IMG/VR virus record: IMGVR_UViG_3300008113_000469
Location: 1 to 46,189 of that record
Length of the DNA: 46,189 nucleotides
Reading direction: 5' to 3' (one strand)
DNA from: a virus
Positions 14,901 to 22,782 of this stretch are shown one piece after another. The position numbers and the translations under genes are program-made. The first letter of the stretch is position 1; every line of letters starts with the position of its first letter. Under the pieces are notes generated by a model, which had not been told where the DNA came from, made no database searches, and saw only the letters and a list, made by a program, of their open reading frames with translations.

Positions 14901-15980
14901 ATGGCAGAGAAACTGAGCGCAAATCGTACCGTTACTCCTAACGATGCAAAAAATTCCATTCGTCATGCTATCAACAAAAAACGCCCTATTTTTATGTGGG
15001 GTGCTCCTGGCATTGGTAAGTCTGACATCGTAAAGCAAATTGCTGAGGAACAAGGTAGGGAAGTCATTGACGTTCGACTTCCACTTTGGGAACCTACTGA
15101 CATTAAAGGCATTCCTTATTACAATGCCACAGAAAATACAATGAGCTGGGCTCCTCCAGCAGAGCTTCCACATGATAAAGATAGCAAGGCTATTTTGTTC
15201 TTGGACGAACTTAACGCGGCTCCGCCATCCGTACAGGCTGCGGCTTATCAACTTATCCTTAATCGTCGTGTTGGTACATATCGTCTGCCAGAAGGCGTAA
15301 GCATTGTTGCCGCAGGTAACCGAGAAACTGACAAAGGTGTTACTTATCGTATGCCTGCTCCGTTGGCTAATCGTTTTGTTCACTTGGAACTACGTGTTGA
15401 CTTTGATGATTGGAACACCTGGGCTACTGGTAACAAGGTTCACAAAGACGTTGTTGGTTATTTGAACTTTGCCAAAAATGATCTTTACGATTTTGATCCT
15501 AAATCTTCAAGTCGTGCGTTTGCTACCCCACGTAGCTGGTCATTTGTTAGCGAGTTGCTTGATGACAACTTGAGCGACACTGTTCTAACTGACCTTGTTG
15601 CTGGTGCAATTGGTGAAGGACTTGCTGTTAAATTCATGGCTCATCGCAAGATTGCTGGTCAAATGCCTAATCCTTCAGAAATTTTGGATGGCAAAGTCAA
15701 AGAACTTAAAATTAAAGAAGTATCTGCAATGTACTCTTTGACTATTTCCATGTGCTATGAATTGCAAATTGGAAATGAACGTAAAGTTAAGAATTGGGAT
15801 GAGCAATCTGACAATTTCTTCCGTTTTATGATGGATAATTTCCCAACTGAAATTGTTGTTATGGGTGCTAAGACTGCGCTGACTAATTTCCAACTTCCGT
15901 TTGATCCTGCAGAAATGCAAAACTTTGACGAATTCCACGATCGTTTTGGTAAGTATGTTATTACTGCTTTGGAAAAGTAA
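14901..15980 (+). CDS. MoxR-type AAA+ ATPase
   Basis: AAA+ ATPase of the MoxR branch, 359 residues. Walker A is GAPGIGKS (34-41), Walker B is ILFLDEL (98-104; D102, E103) and sensor 1 is VAAGNR (136-141). The MPAPLANRF segment carries the arginine of the second region. LWEPTDIKGIPYY is typical of MoxR proteins. MoxR ATPases act as chaperones that mature or remodel partners, normally with a VWA-domain protein, and such a gene follows directly. A terminator after the stop separates the two genes, each with its own promoter. The target is unknown; a role in assembly or host takeover is inference. Confidence 0.93.
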   Translation: MAEKLSANRTVTPNDAKNSIRHAINKKRPIFMWGAPGIGKSDIVKQIAEEQGREVIDVRLPLWEPTDIKGIPYYNATENTMSWAPPAELPHDKDSKAILFLDELNAAPPSVQAAAYQLILNRRVGTYRLPEGVSIVAAGNRETDKGVTYRMPAPLANRFVHLELRVDFDDWNTWATGNKVHKDVVGYLNFAKNDLYDFDPKSSSRAFATPRSWSFVSELLDDNLSDTVLTDLVAGAIGEGLAVKFMAHRKIAGQMPNPSEILDGKVKELKIKEVSAMYSLTISMCYELQIGNERKVKNWDEQSDNFFRFMMDNFPTEIVVMGAKTALTNFQLPFDPAEMQNFDEFHDRFGKYVITALEK

Positions 15981-15993
15981 GCAACTAATAACT

Positions 15994-16024
15994 AAGAAAG
16001 GGCAGAAATGCCCTTTCTTTTATT
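15994..16024 (+). terminator. Intrinsic terminator after the MoxR gene
   Basis: A perfect 10-base-pair stem, AAGAAAGGGC (15994-16003) with GCCCTTTCTT (16010-16019), encloses the six-base loop AGAAAT and runs into a T-rich tail. The next promoter starts at 16023. Confidence 0.88.
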
Positions 16025-16051
16025 GACTTTTATCACTTTTGAGCTTATAAT
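16023..16051 (+). promoter_or_regulatory. Sigma70-type promoter of the VWA gene
   Basis: TTGACT (16023-16028), a 17-base spacer and TATAAT (16046-16051). The ATG is at 16079, after AAAGG. Confidence 0.85.
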
Positions 16052-16078
16052 ATACTATACACTAAAGAAAGGTACCTA

Positions 16079-17353
16079 ATGTCTGCTAAATCAATTATGA
16101 AAGATGAGCAAAATAAAAAGCTCATGAAACAAGAATATACTGCAAAAGAAAAAAACGATGCAGTAGAAAAATTGATCACTGCTCGCGTTGGTCTTCTTCT
16201 TCGTCAACCATTTTTTGGCAATCTTGCTACCCGTCTTGAGTTAGTTGATGCTAGTCAATGGTTGCCTACTTTGGCCACAGATGGTCGTAAATTTTACTAT
16301 AATGTTGGCTTTGTCAAAAGTCTAAGTGCCAAACAAATGGAATTTGGTTTTGGACACGAAGTTCTTCATAATGTATTTGATCATTTGACTAGACGAGAAG
16401 ATCGAGATGCTCGTATTTTTAACTATGCCTGCGACTTTGCAGTTAATCAAATTTTGATTGATGAACGCATTGGTGAAAAGATTGATCAAGTACAGATTTG
16501 CTATGATAGAAAATACATGGGCAAGTCTTCTGAAGAAATTTATGACGAACTGATGAAAAACGTCAAGCAAATGTCTATGGAAGAGTTCTTAGAAAGTCTT
16601 GGTGACCTACTTGACGAGCATTTAGATTGGGAAGAAGGTAATGAAGGCGGGGATAAGGACGGCGAAGGCGAAAAAGATGGCAAAGGACGACCACGCTATA
16701 GTAAAGAAGAATTGAAAAAAATTCGAGATGAGATTAAAGAAGCAATGGTTGCCGCGGCTCAGGCCGCAGGTGCTGGGCGTGTACCAGCCGGTGTTCAACG
16801 TTTCCTAAAAGATCTCACTGAACCAAAAATGGATTGGCGTCAAATGTTGCGTATGAATATTCAAAGTATCATCCGTAGCAATTACAGCTTTATGCGTCCT
16901 AGTCGCAAAGGTTGGCATACTGGTGCAGTATTGCCTGGTATGATGAATGATGAAACTATTGATGTCTGCATTGCATTAGATATGTCTGGATCTATTGGTG
17001 ATGAACAAGCAAAGGACTTCATAGGCGAAGTTAAAGGTATTATGGATGAATATGTTGACTACAACATTAAATTGTGGTGTTTTGACACTGAGGTCTATAA
17101 TCTAGCTACCTTTACCGCAGATAACGGCAACGATTTGATGGATTATGAAGTCAAAGGTGGTGGCGGTACTGATTTTGATGCTAATTATAACTTTATGAAA
17201 GAACATGGAATTGAACCTAAAAAGTTCATTATGTTCACGGATGGATATCCTTGTGGAAGCTGGGGTGATGAGAATTATTGTGATACTTTATTCATCATTC
17301 ACGGTCCGGAAGAAATAAAATCTCCATTCGGTCAGTACGCACATTATAAATAA
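16079..17353 (+). CDS. VWA-domain protein with HExxH metallopeptidase-like domain
   Basis: Partner of the MoxR ATPase. The N-terminal domain has a zinc-peptidase HExxH (H93-E-V-L-H97, in FGHEVLHNVFDH). A very acidic and Gly-rich linker (EEGNEGGDKDGEGEKDGKGR, around 183-202) follows, then a helical segment. The C-terminal VWA domain has a MIDAS DxSGS at D301 (LDMSGSIG), GGGGTDF for the MIDAS Thr and FTDGYP for the final Asp. The architecture matches the DUF2201-type VWA metallopeptidases found with MoxR. Length is 424 residues. It could be a chaperone or protease acting on a virion or host protein; no substrate is apparent. The stop overlaps a perfect late-promoter box. Confidence 0.92.
   Translation: MSAKSIMKDEQNKKLMKQEYTAKEKNDAVEKLITARVGLLLRQPFFGNLATRLELVDASQWLPTLATDGRKFYYNVGFVKSLSAKQMEFGFGHEVLHNVFDHLTRREDRDARIFNYACDFAVNQILIDERIGEKIDQVQICYDRKYMGKSSEEIYDELMKNVKQMSMEEFLESLGDLLDEHLDWEEGNEGGDKDGEGEKDGKGRPRYSKEELKKIRDEIKEAMVAAAQAAGAGRVPAGVQRFLKDLTEPKMDWRQMLRMNIQSIIRSNYSFMRPSRKGWHTGAVLPGMMNDETIDVCIALDMSGSIGDEQAKDFIGEVKGIMDEYVDYNIKLWCFDTEVYNLATFTADNGNDLMDYEVKGGGGTDFDANYNFMKEHGIEPKKFIMFTDGYPCGSWGDENYCDTLFIIHGPEEIKSPFGQYAHYK
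17345..17352 (+). promoter_or_regulatory. T4-type late promoter box TATAAATA
   Basis: An exact match to the T4 late -10 box, at the very end of the VWA gene and about 17 bases before the ATG at 17369. No -35 element is required by the T4 late sigma factor gp55. It would give late expression of the small genes from 17369 on. Confidence 0.55.
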
Positions 17354-17368
17354 AATGCGCAGATTATT

Positions 17369-17662
17369 ATGGCATTGAAAAATGGCAAATTAAACCCGCT
17401 AAATGTTTTGGGGTTTAGGGTAGTAAATAAAATCCCAAAACATTTTACCACTATTAATGTGGAAGTAAGTTGTGACGTTCCAACGCTAACACGATGGATT
17501 TTTAACAACTTACATAGCAGGTTTGGTGTGACCACAGGGTTGACTGTATCCGATCAAAATCATATGTCCGAAACGACAAAGGTTGGATTTGAAGACCCTA
17601 GAGAAACATCAATGTTCATGCTTACATGCCCATACTTAGATAACAACAGGAGAATTAAATGA
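17369..17662 (+). CDS. 97-residue unknown
   Basis: Not recognised. A basic alpha/beta protein (LNVLGFRVVNKIPKHFTTIN, then VEVSCDVPTLTRWIFNNLHS). It sits just downstream of a TATAAATA box. The ribosome site is weak and overlaps a seven-codon frame beginning at ATG 17355. Its end overlaps the next gene by ATGA. Confidence 0.75.
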   Translation: MALKNGKLNPLNVLGFRVVNKIPKHFTTINVEVSCDVPTLTRWIFNNLHSRFGVTTGLTVSDQNHMSETTKVGFEDPRETSMFMLTCPYLDNNRRIK

Positions 17663-17916
17663 CTGAGCAAGTACAAAATCAAGAAGTAGCACAAGCACCT
17701 GCAGAAGGTGAAGCACAAGCTGCCGCTACTCCAGATTTGACCGTAAATGATTTACAAGCACTTAAAGCTATTATTGATGTTTGCACACAACGCGGTGCGT
17801 TTAGAGCAAATGAACTAGCAAGTGTAGGAACCGTTTTTAATAGACTAACTGCTTTCCTAGATCATATTGCCCCACAACAAAAAGAAGGTGCTCCAGCTGA
17901 AGCACCAAAACAATAA
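17659..17916 (+). CDS. 85-residue acidic unknown
   Basis: Not recognised. Residues 1-28 and the last 15 are Ala/Gln/Glu/Pro-rich and probably disordered (AQAPAEGEAQAAATP; KEGAPAEAPKQ). The middle is a compact helical domain (LTVNDLQALKAIIDVCTQRG, then FNRLTAFLDHI). A CAGGAG site precedes the ATG. It is coupled to the preceding gene by ATGA and followed after 9 bases by the next gene. Confidence 0.82.
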   Translation: MTEQVQNQEVAQAPAEGEAQAAATPDLTVNDLQALKAIIDVCTQRGAFRANELASVGTVFNRLTAFLDHIAPQQKEGAPAEAPKQ

Positions 17917-17925
17917 GGATAAAAT

Positions 17926-18519
17926 ATGAAACACGTCGGAAAAATGAAAAATAATAATGCCCCAGTTGCTATTGTTTTTCGAACACTTCCGGGTGACCCT
18001 CACAGTTGTCTAGTAGTGGGTACCCAAGGGCTGGGGCCCACTAATCATGATGCTTTGATGAGTTTGATTGAAACTCCAGAAGCACAGAACGCAAATGAAC
18101 TAGCAGACATACTAAGTGCCAGATTATTTCCAGATGGCAGTAATATGTTAGGTTGGCTACACACCAACAAAAACTTAAAAAAGGTTGCTACAAATGAAGT
18201 GGTGGTAACAGCTACTCCTCAATCAAGTGTTCCTTTAGATGAGTTGAATAAACTTATTGCAGAACAAAAAGGAATCACTTTAGAAGAGTTAGCTAACGGT
18301 GAGGCGCCAAAATCATCTGAATCTAAAGTGACTGAAATTGCCAGCGTTACTGAAATGCCTGTTAATAAAGAATCAGAGATTCTTGATGACGGTGTTTTAG
18401 CAAAACGTTTGCGTAGTCAAGCAGATGCTATGTTTAAAGAAGCCCAAAGTTTAAGAAAACAAGCTGACGAATTAGACCCGCCTAAGAAAAAGACGACTGT
18501 CAAAAAAGAAATAGCATAA
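17926..18519 (+). CDS. 197-residue conserved-looking unknown with helical C-terminus
   Basis: Function not recognised, but the N-terminal 120 residues resemble a protein I recall in cyanophages (VAIVFRTLPGDPHSCLVVGT, then LNKLIAEQKGITLEELANG). Residues about 160-188 form a charged, coiled-coil-like helix (LAKRLRSQADAMFKEAQSLR), ending in a basic Lys-rich tail (PPKKKTTVKKEIA). The tail may bind DNA or a partner. An AAGGA site precedes the ATG. Confidence 0.83.
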   Translation: MKHVGKMKNNNAPVAIVFRTLPGDPHSCLVVGTQGLGPTNHDALMSLIETPEAQNANELADILSARLFPDGSNMLGWLHTNKNLKKVATNEVVVTATPQSSVPLDELNKLIAEQKGITLEELANGEAPKSSESKVTEIASVTEMPVNKESEILDDGVLAKRLRSQADAMFKEAQSLRKQADELDPPKKKTTVKKEIA

Positions 18520-18531
18520 TAGGGGGTTACT

Positions 18532-18885
18532 ATTTCTAAAGCAATTCCCAGAAGAGTGAGAATAGTTTCTGGGCTAGATTCAAACTGGAAAGAAGTACTT
18601 GAAGACGTATCATTACGAGCAATCCCAGTTAAATATATATCTAGCGTGGAACTACAACTCAGAGACGGCAGCTCATGCACTATTGACGTTGCATCAAAGT
18701 TGAATCTTGATTGGAGATCAAATTTGGACGAAGCTTCGAAAGAACTCGAAAGAATGATCGACGAGATATCTAACACCCAAGGAATCGAATTGGTCGAGTA
18801 CTTGTTAGACTTTGATATGATCAAGAGTGAAGTTTCATTCACATCATCGAGGTTAGGAAATGAAAACAATAGCAATAATGGTTAG
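18532..18885 (+). CDS. 117-residue unknown, probable ATT start
   Basis: Function not recognised. In frame with the GTG at 18556 lie eight upstream codons that start with ATT and would read MSKAIPRRVRIVSG. The strong AGGGGG site (18521-18526) is five bases before this ATT, whereas the GTG has no ribosome site. I therefore prefer the rare ATT start, as used by bacterial infC. The rest is a small alpha/beta domain (LDSNWKEVLEDVSLRAIPVK, then VELQLRDGSSCTIDVAS) with an acidic helical end. The last 26 bases overlap the DHFR gene. Confidence 0.72.
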   Translation: MSKAIPRRVRIVSGLDSNWKEVLEDVSLRAIPVKYISSVELQLRDGSSCTIDVASKLNLDWRSNLDEASKELERMIDEISNTQGIELVEYLLDFDMIKSEVSFTSSRLGNENNSNNG

Positions 18886-19357
18886 TACTCCAACTGGTGG
18901 CCTAGGAATGAATGATAATCTTCCTTGGTTTCAATTGAGTATTCACACTGAAAATTTTGAAGAGATTGCCAAAGATCAGATAGTTCTTGTTGGGAGTTCT
19001 GCATTCAACAATCACAACTACTTACGCGGATCTGTTACGTATGTTTATTCTAAAAATGAAAATTTTCAAGAAACTGATTCATTAAAAAGAATTACTGGTG
19101 ACGTACCCGAGGCAATAATTAATAAATTAAAAGCAGACCATCCAGATAAAAATATTATCATTGCAGGTGGAATAAGTGTTTTTGAAAAATTTTATGATTT
19201 AATTGACGAATGGCGTGTCACAATCGTTGAAGACTTTGTTGTGTTCAATAGATATATTAATCTAACAGATATACAACACAAGTGGCCAAAGAGAAGAGTT
19301 GTTAGTTCAGGTCAGGATCTAAATCAAGTTTTTAACACATACCACTATTCGAAGTAA
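18860..19357 (+). CDS. Dihydrofolate reductase-like protein, divergent
   Basis: Probably reduces dihydrofolate made by the adjacent thymidylate synthase. DHFR signatures in 165 residues are GLGMNDNLPW (14-23), VLVGSSAFN (42-50) and NIIIAGGISVFEKF (98-111), followed by DEWRVTIVEDF. It is divergent: the conserved catalytic acid just after LPW is not in its usual place (FQLSIHTENF follows), and the SR(N)P motif after the second strand is absent. Activity is therefore likely but not certain. It ends one base before the ATG of thyA, a gene pair common in T-even phages. Confidence 0.75.
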   Translation: MKTIAIMVSTPTGGLGMNDNLPWFQLSIHTENFEEIAKDQIVLVGSSAFNNHNYLRGSVTYVYSKNENFQETDSLKRITGDVPEAIINKLKADHPDKNIIIAGGISVFEKFYDLIDEWRVTIVEDFVVFNRYINLTDIQHKWPKRRVVSSGQDLNQVFNTYHYSK

Positions 19358-19358
19358 T

Positions 19359-20231
19359 ATGGACAATTATCATAGTCTAATAGAAAAAATTTTAAAAGAA
19401 GGTTCAAAAAGAGAGGATCGAACTGGAGTTGGTACACTTAGTTTATTTGGTGAGCAACTTAAATTTGACCTTTCAAAAGGATTCCCAGCAATTACAACCA
19501 AAAAACTTGCATGGAAAAGTGTAGCAAGTGAGTTACTTTGGTTTATACAAGGTAGTGGGGATGAAAGAAAATTAAAAGAATTACTTTATAATGATCCAAA
19601 TAGTGATAAGAAGACTATTTGGACTCAAAATTTAGAAGCAGACTACTGGGTCAAACGTAGACATAAAAAACATGCACAAGACTTAGGTCGCATTTATGGT
19701 GTACAGTGGCGCACATGGAGAGCGCCAGTATTTGGCGTTAACAAGATGGGCGTTAAGCACATTGACCAATTACAGCAATTAATTTCTGGCATTAAAGAAG
19801 ATCCAACTGGACGTAGACATATTATTACTGCGTGGAACCCAGGGGAAATTGATTTGATGGCTTTGCCACCTTGTCATTGTTTTGCACAGTTTTATGTTAA
19901 CAACGGCAAGCTCAGTTGCCAAATGTACCAGCGTAGTGCAGACATTTTCCTTGGAGTGCCTTTCAACATCGCTTCATACGCATTGTTCACGCATATGATA
20001 GCACAAGCATGTGGTCTAACTGTTGGTGACTTGATCATCACATTTGGTGATGTTCACTTGTATTTGAATCATGTTGATCAAGCAAAAGAACAATTATCAA
20101 GAAAACCATTTGCATACCCAACACTAAAACTAAACCCTGATGTTACAGACATCACAAAGTTTACTATGTCAGATATTGATTTGGTAAATTACGAAAGCCA
20201 CGGCACAATTTCTGCGCCAATGGCTGTTTAA
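19359..20231 (+). CDS. thyA: Thymidylate synthase, ThyA type
   Basis: Methylates dUMP to dTMP using methylene-tetrahydrofolate. The 290 residues are canonical: the N-terminal REDRTGVGTLSLFG (18-31) with the phosphate-binding Arg, LWFIQGSGD (60-68), GRIYGVQWRTW (110-120), the nucleophile C172 in ALPPCHCFAQFY, QRSADIFLGVPFNIASYALF (191-210) and the FGDVHLYLNH loop. It is a folate-dependent ThyA and not a ThyX. Its TAA at 20229-20231 overlaps the stop of the convergent fibre gene. Confidence 0.97.
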   Translation: MDNYHSLIEKILKEGSKREDRTGVGTLSLFGEQLKFDLSKGFPAITTKKLAWKSVASELLWFIQGSGDERKLKELLYNDPNSDKKTIWTQNLEADYWVKRRHKKHAQDLGRIYGVQWRTWRAPVFGVNKMGVKHIDQLQQLISGIKEDPTGRRHIITAWNPGEIDLMALPPCHCFAQFYVNNGKLSCQMYQRSADIFLGVPFNIASYALFTHMIAQACGLTVGDLIITFGDVHLYLNHVDQAKEQLSRKPFAYPTLKLNPDVTDITKFTMSDIDLVNYESHGTISAPMAV

Positions 20232-22288
20232 AGAATTAGTGCTTCAATTACTTTAGGACCTTCGTCATCGGAGGTTTCTAAAGCTACAGCAAATACTCGA
20301 CTAGCATGAGGTACAGCCATTGTTGCATAACCATTATCGGCTGCAATTAGGTCTTCACCTTTCTTGATACGACCAATAACTTTAACTGGCACACGACCTT
20401 TTAGTGCTATATAAGTTCCGCCTTCAAGCTCACTGTTCATCATATAAGCAGGGTTAGCAGATACTACACCAATAGCACGACTTCCCCATGTACTAGCAGT
20501 AACTTCTTTCTCGCCACCAATTTTAACAACTGTGCCTACTTCATATTCTTGATCAGCTAGATATTTTTCTGCCAAGTCAGCAAAACGAGCAGAAGTGGCT
20601 ACACCGTGCATGACGTTAACAAAGATATCACCAGCAACATCTCTAGCAACAATAGTTGAACCTACATTAGGTACTGAAGCAGATAAACCATTAAGTGTGT
20701 TAGCTGTTTCAGCGTTAGTTGCATTTGATGCAGATATACTGCCATCTGAATCTCTAATAACCACAGTATATGGTGCAGTGCCTATTGATCCTAATCGAGG
20801 AACGCCGTTTTGATCTAGTATTGCAGTTGCTTTATCTGCAATGCCTTTAAAATATCTTGCATATAAATCACCTGCGCTATCACGACAAGCAACTGTATTA
20901 AAAAAACTAGAATTTGGACTTGCAGAATTTCCAATAAATCCTGCTAGTGGATTAGTAATGCCTGAAATTTTTAGTGCTGAAGCTGTTTCAGAAGTACCAG
21001 AAAAAGCTCCTCTAAAAATAGTTGTTGCACCAGAAACATCAATAGCAACTTGATCAGGACCTGTTGCGTTAACGTTAACAACATTACCATAATGTGGTCC
21101 GTTTGATCTACCATTAAAAACAGGAACTAGTCCAGTAACGTTAATTACTTCAGTACCATCTGTTTTTAATATATTACCCCTAACATTACCAGTTAAATTT
21201 CCTACAAATCCTTCACTAGCAGTCACGCTAGTTCCCACAACCCTACCTCTAAAAGCAGAATTATTTGGAGCAAGTGTTGGATCATCTATAGCATAAAAAT
21301 TATTTGAATAAACATTTTTCCACTTTAGTGCCTGTGTTCCTAAATTATTTGTACTGTCTCTAATAGGAGTCATTTCAGATGCACTTACATTAATAACTCT
21401 ATTTAAAGAGCCATTATTAGTTACTGATAATATTATAGAATTTCCAGTTAAGTTAGAAATAAATCCTGTTCCAGAATTGTATCCAAAATAGAAGTTGTCT
21501 GACCCACCTATAAACATACCTCTCAAATTAGTGAATTGTCCATTGGTTGCAATGGTAGGTTCAATTCTTAATTTCAGATCGGTATTCATAATCTGTGAAT
21601 TACCAACAGACTGTAAGAAATTACTTGCAGGATATTCAATAGAATTAATTAACAAAGACTCAGAAGTTTTAGCAACACCGCCAAAAGATACATTTGGAAC
21701 AGATGATCTTGAAGGTAATGTTATACCTTTAAAGACTTTTGTAAAACCTGTTACAGGTGTTTGTTCTGAATTGATGTTAAACTCGTCTTTGCTAAACATA
21801 GCAATGACTGTTTCTCCAAAAACTGCCTGCAACACAGTTCTAAGATTTCCGCCATCATCAACTAGTCTTTTATTTGTCAACTGCGCGGCACTAGGGTTGG
21901 TCAATGGTGGACCAATCAGTTTGTGTTCTGATCCATCAAATATAAAAAATTGTCCAGTAGTTGTATTATACCATCCATCGCCAATCAATTGACCAGAAGG
22001 GGGTGAATTACCGTATTCAGTAGACGCTAGTGGTTTAAAATTTAAACCATTATAAACTTTTATCTTCTTAACAGTAGTGTCAAACCATAGTTGTCCAATT
22101 ACTTTGTTTGACGGCTCTACAGCATTTGCAAAATTTTCTAGTAAGAAAACTAGGCTTTGATTTAATGAAGATCCGTATCCAGCATAATTCTTTCCTGGCA
22201 GTTGTAGGTTCGTTGAAACGCTATCTACTGTTCCGTCTTGAATAGTAGCTAGGGTCTGACCGTTAAATTTCTTGATAGTGTATGGCAT
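20228..22288 (-). CDS. Fibre-like protein A (shared N-terminal domain)
   Basis: Tail-fibre or baseplate-decorating protein, 686 residues. The N-terminal 85 residues (MPYTIKKFNGQTLATIQDGT, then SLVFLLENFANA, GQLWFDTTVKKIKVYNG) match three other proteins in this module and should be the attachment domain. A second YNTTTGQFFIFDG hairpin is near 108-120. The middle has Gly-x-x-x repeats (GFVGNLTGNVRGN, GPHYGNVVNVN) typical of triple-stranded fibre shafts. The C-terminal part (about 580-686; VGTVVKIGGEKEV, WGSRAIGVVSANP, GRVPVKVIGRIKKGEDLIAA) is a distinct beta domain and may be the tip. A weak late-promoter box lies 20 bases upstream. Confidence 0.88.
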   Translation of the reverse strand: MPYTIKKFNGQTLATIQDGTVDSVSTNLQLPGKNYAGYGSSLNQSLVFLLENFANAVEPSNKVIGQLWFDTTVKKIKVYNGLNFKPLASTEYGNSPPSGQLIGDGWYNTTTGQFFIFDGSEHKLIGPPLTNPSAAQLTNKRLVDDGGNLRTVLQAVFGETVIAMFSKDEFNINSEQTPVTGFTKVFKGITLPSRSSVPNVSFGGVAKTSESLLINSIEYPASNFLQSVGNSQIMNTDLKLRIEPTIATNGQFTNLRGMFIGGSDNFYFGYNSGTGFISNLTGNSIILSVTNNGSLNRVINVSASEMTPIRDSTNNLGTQALKWKNVYSNNFYAIDDPTLAPNNSAFRGRVVGTSVTASEGFVGNLTGNVRGNILKTDGTEVINVTGLVPVFNGRSNGPHYGNVVNVNATGPDQVAIDVSGATTIFRGAFSGTSETASALKISGITNPLAGFIGNSASPNSSFFNTVACRDSAGDLYARYFKGIADKATAILDQNGVPRLGSIGTAPYTVVIRDSDGSISASNATNAETANTLNGLSASVPNVGSTIVARDVAGDIFVNVMHGVATSARFADLAEKYLADQEYEVGTVVKIGGEKEVTASTWGSRAIGVVSANPAYMMNSELEGGTYIALKGRVPVKVIGRIKKGEDLIAADNGYATMAVPHASRVFAVALETSDDEGPKVIEALIL

Positions 22289-22308
22289 AACAATTCTCTA
22301 ATTTTCTA

Positions 22309-22315
22309 TATTTAC
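22309..22315 (-). promoter_or_regulatory. Possible late-promoter box GTAAATA
   Basis: In the 29-base gap before fibre gene A, the minus strand reads GGTAAATATAG, one base off the ATAAATA core. The distance to the ATG is 20 bases. The evidence is weak. Confidence 0.35.
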
Positions 22316-22317
22316 CG

Positions 22318-22782
22318 TTAAATTACTTTCTTAGAAGCGAGGTCGTACTCATCAGAAGCAGAAATCCAAGTGTAAATATTAGGATTATTAGAATAAACTG
22401 AAATTTTTTCGTTATGTTCTTCTCTAACCGCTTCCAAAAACTCTTTCATCTTCATAAAATCGTCAGTTTGGGGTATACCACTTTTATCTAACATATCAAT
22501 AATTACATTAATTTGTTTGTGGATTGGGTACTGTTCCAATGCTTTTAAATTTGTAAAGTATCTAACTTGAGATTCTGAAATCACTGGTTTTTCAAATCTA
22601 GATTTTACTGATCCATTATTAAAATCCCCATGCCAATACTCGCCGTTTTCTTCATCTATTTCTACTTGCTTTGTAAGAAATTGAGAGAGATCCATTACTG
22701 ATGTATCTACTTCGTCAGTAATTTCGCCTATCAACACACCTGTTGATTTTAAAAATAATAATTCTCTAATCTTTTTTGCCAT
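22318..22782 (-). CDS. 154-residue unknown in the fibre module
   Basis: Not recognised. An acidic, soluble protein: a beta-rich start (KKIRELLFLKSTGVLIGEIT), then a helical C-terminal part (YPIHKQINVIIDMLDKSGIP, then FLEAVREEHNEKISVYSNN). The start overlaps the oxygenase stop by one base (TAATG), so the two proteins are coupled. The position among fibre genes suggests a fibre assembly chaperone or modifier, by analogy with T4 gp38/gp57A placement only. Confidence 0.8.
   Translation of the reverse strand: MAKKIRELLFLKSTGVLIGEITDEVDTSVMDLSQFLTKQVEIDEENGEYWHGDFNNGSVKSRFEKPVISESQVRYFTNLKALEQYPIHKQINVIIDMLDKSGIPQTDDFMKMKEFLEAVREEHNEKISVYSNNPNIYTWISASDEYDLASKKVI

Noticed and set aside
14697-15383. 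A 228-codon open frame on the minus strand
   Set aside because: It lies entirely opposite the MoxR ATPase and the end of the preceding gene, both of which are well supported. Its composition is unlike a folded protein and it has no ribosome site.
14901-17353. Cobaltochelatase CobS/CobT
   Set aside because: The ATPase and VWA pair looks superficially similar, but the HExxH domain and the absence of other cobalamin genes favour the MoxR/VWA-metallopeptidase family.
1-20231. A queC gene
   Set aside because: I looked for the SGGxDS ATP-pyrophosphatase motif and the C-terminal zinc cysteines among all plus-strand products and found none.
21495-21992. A 165-codon open frame on the plus strand
   Set aside because: It is antisense to fibre gene A, in a region where all convincing genes are on the minus strand; no ribosome site or family motif is present.
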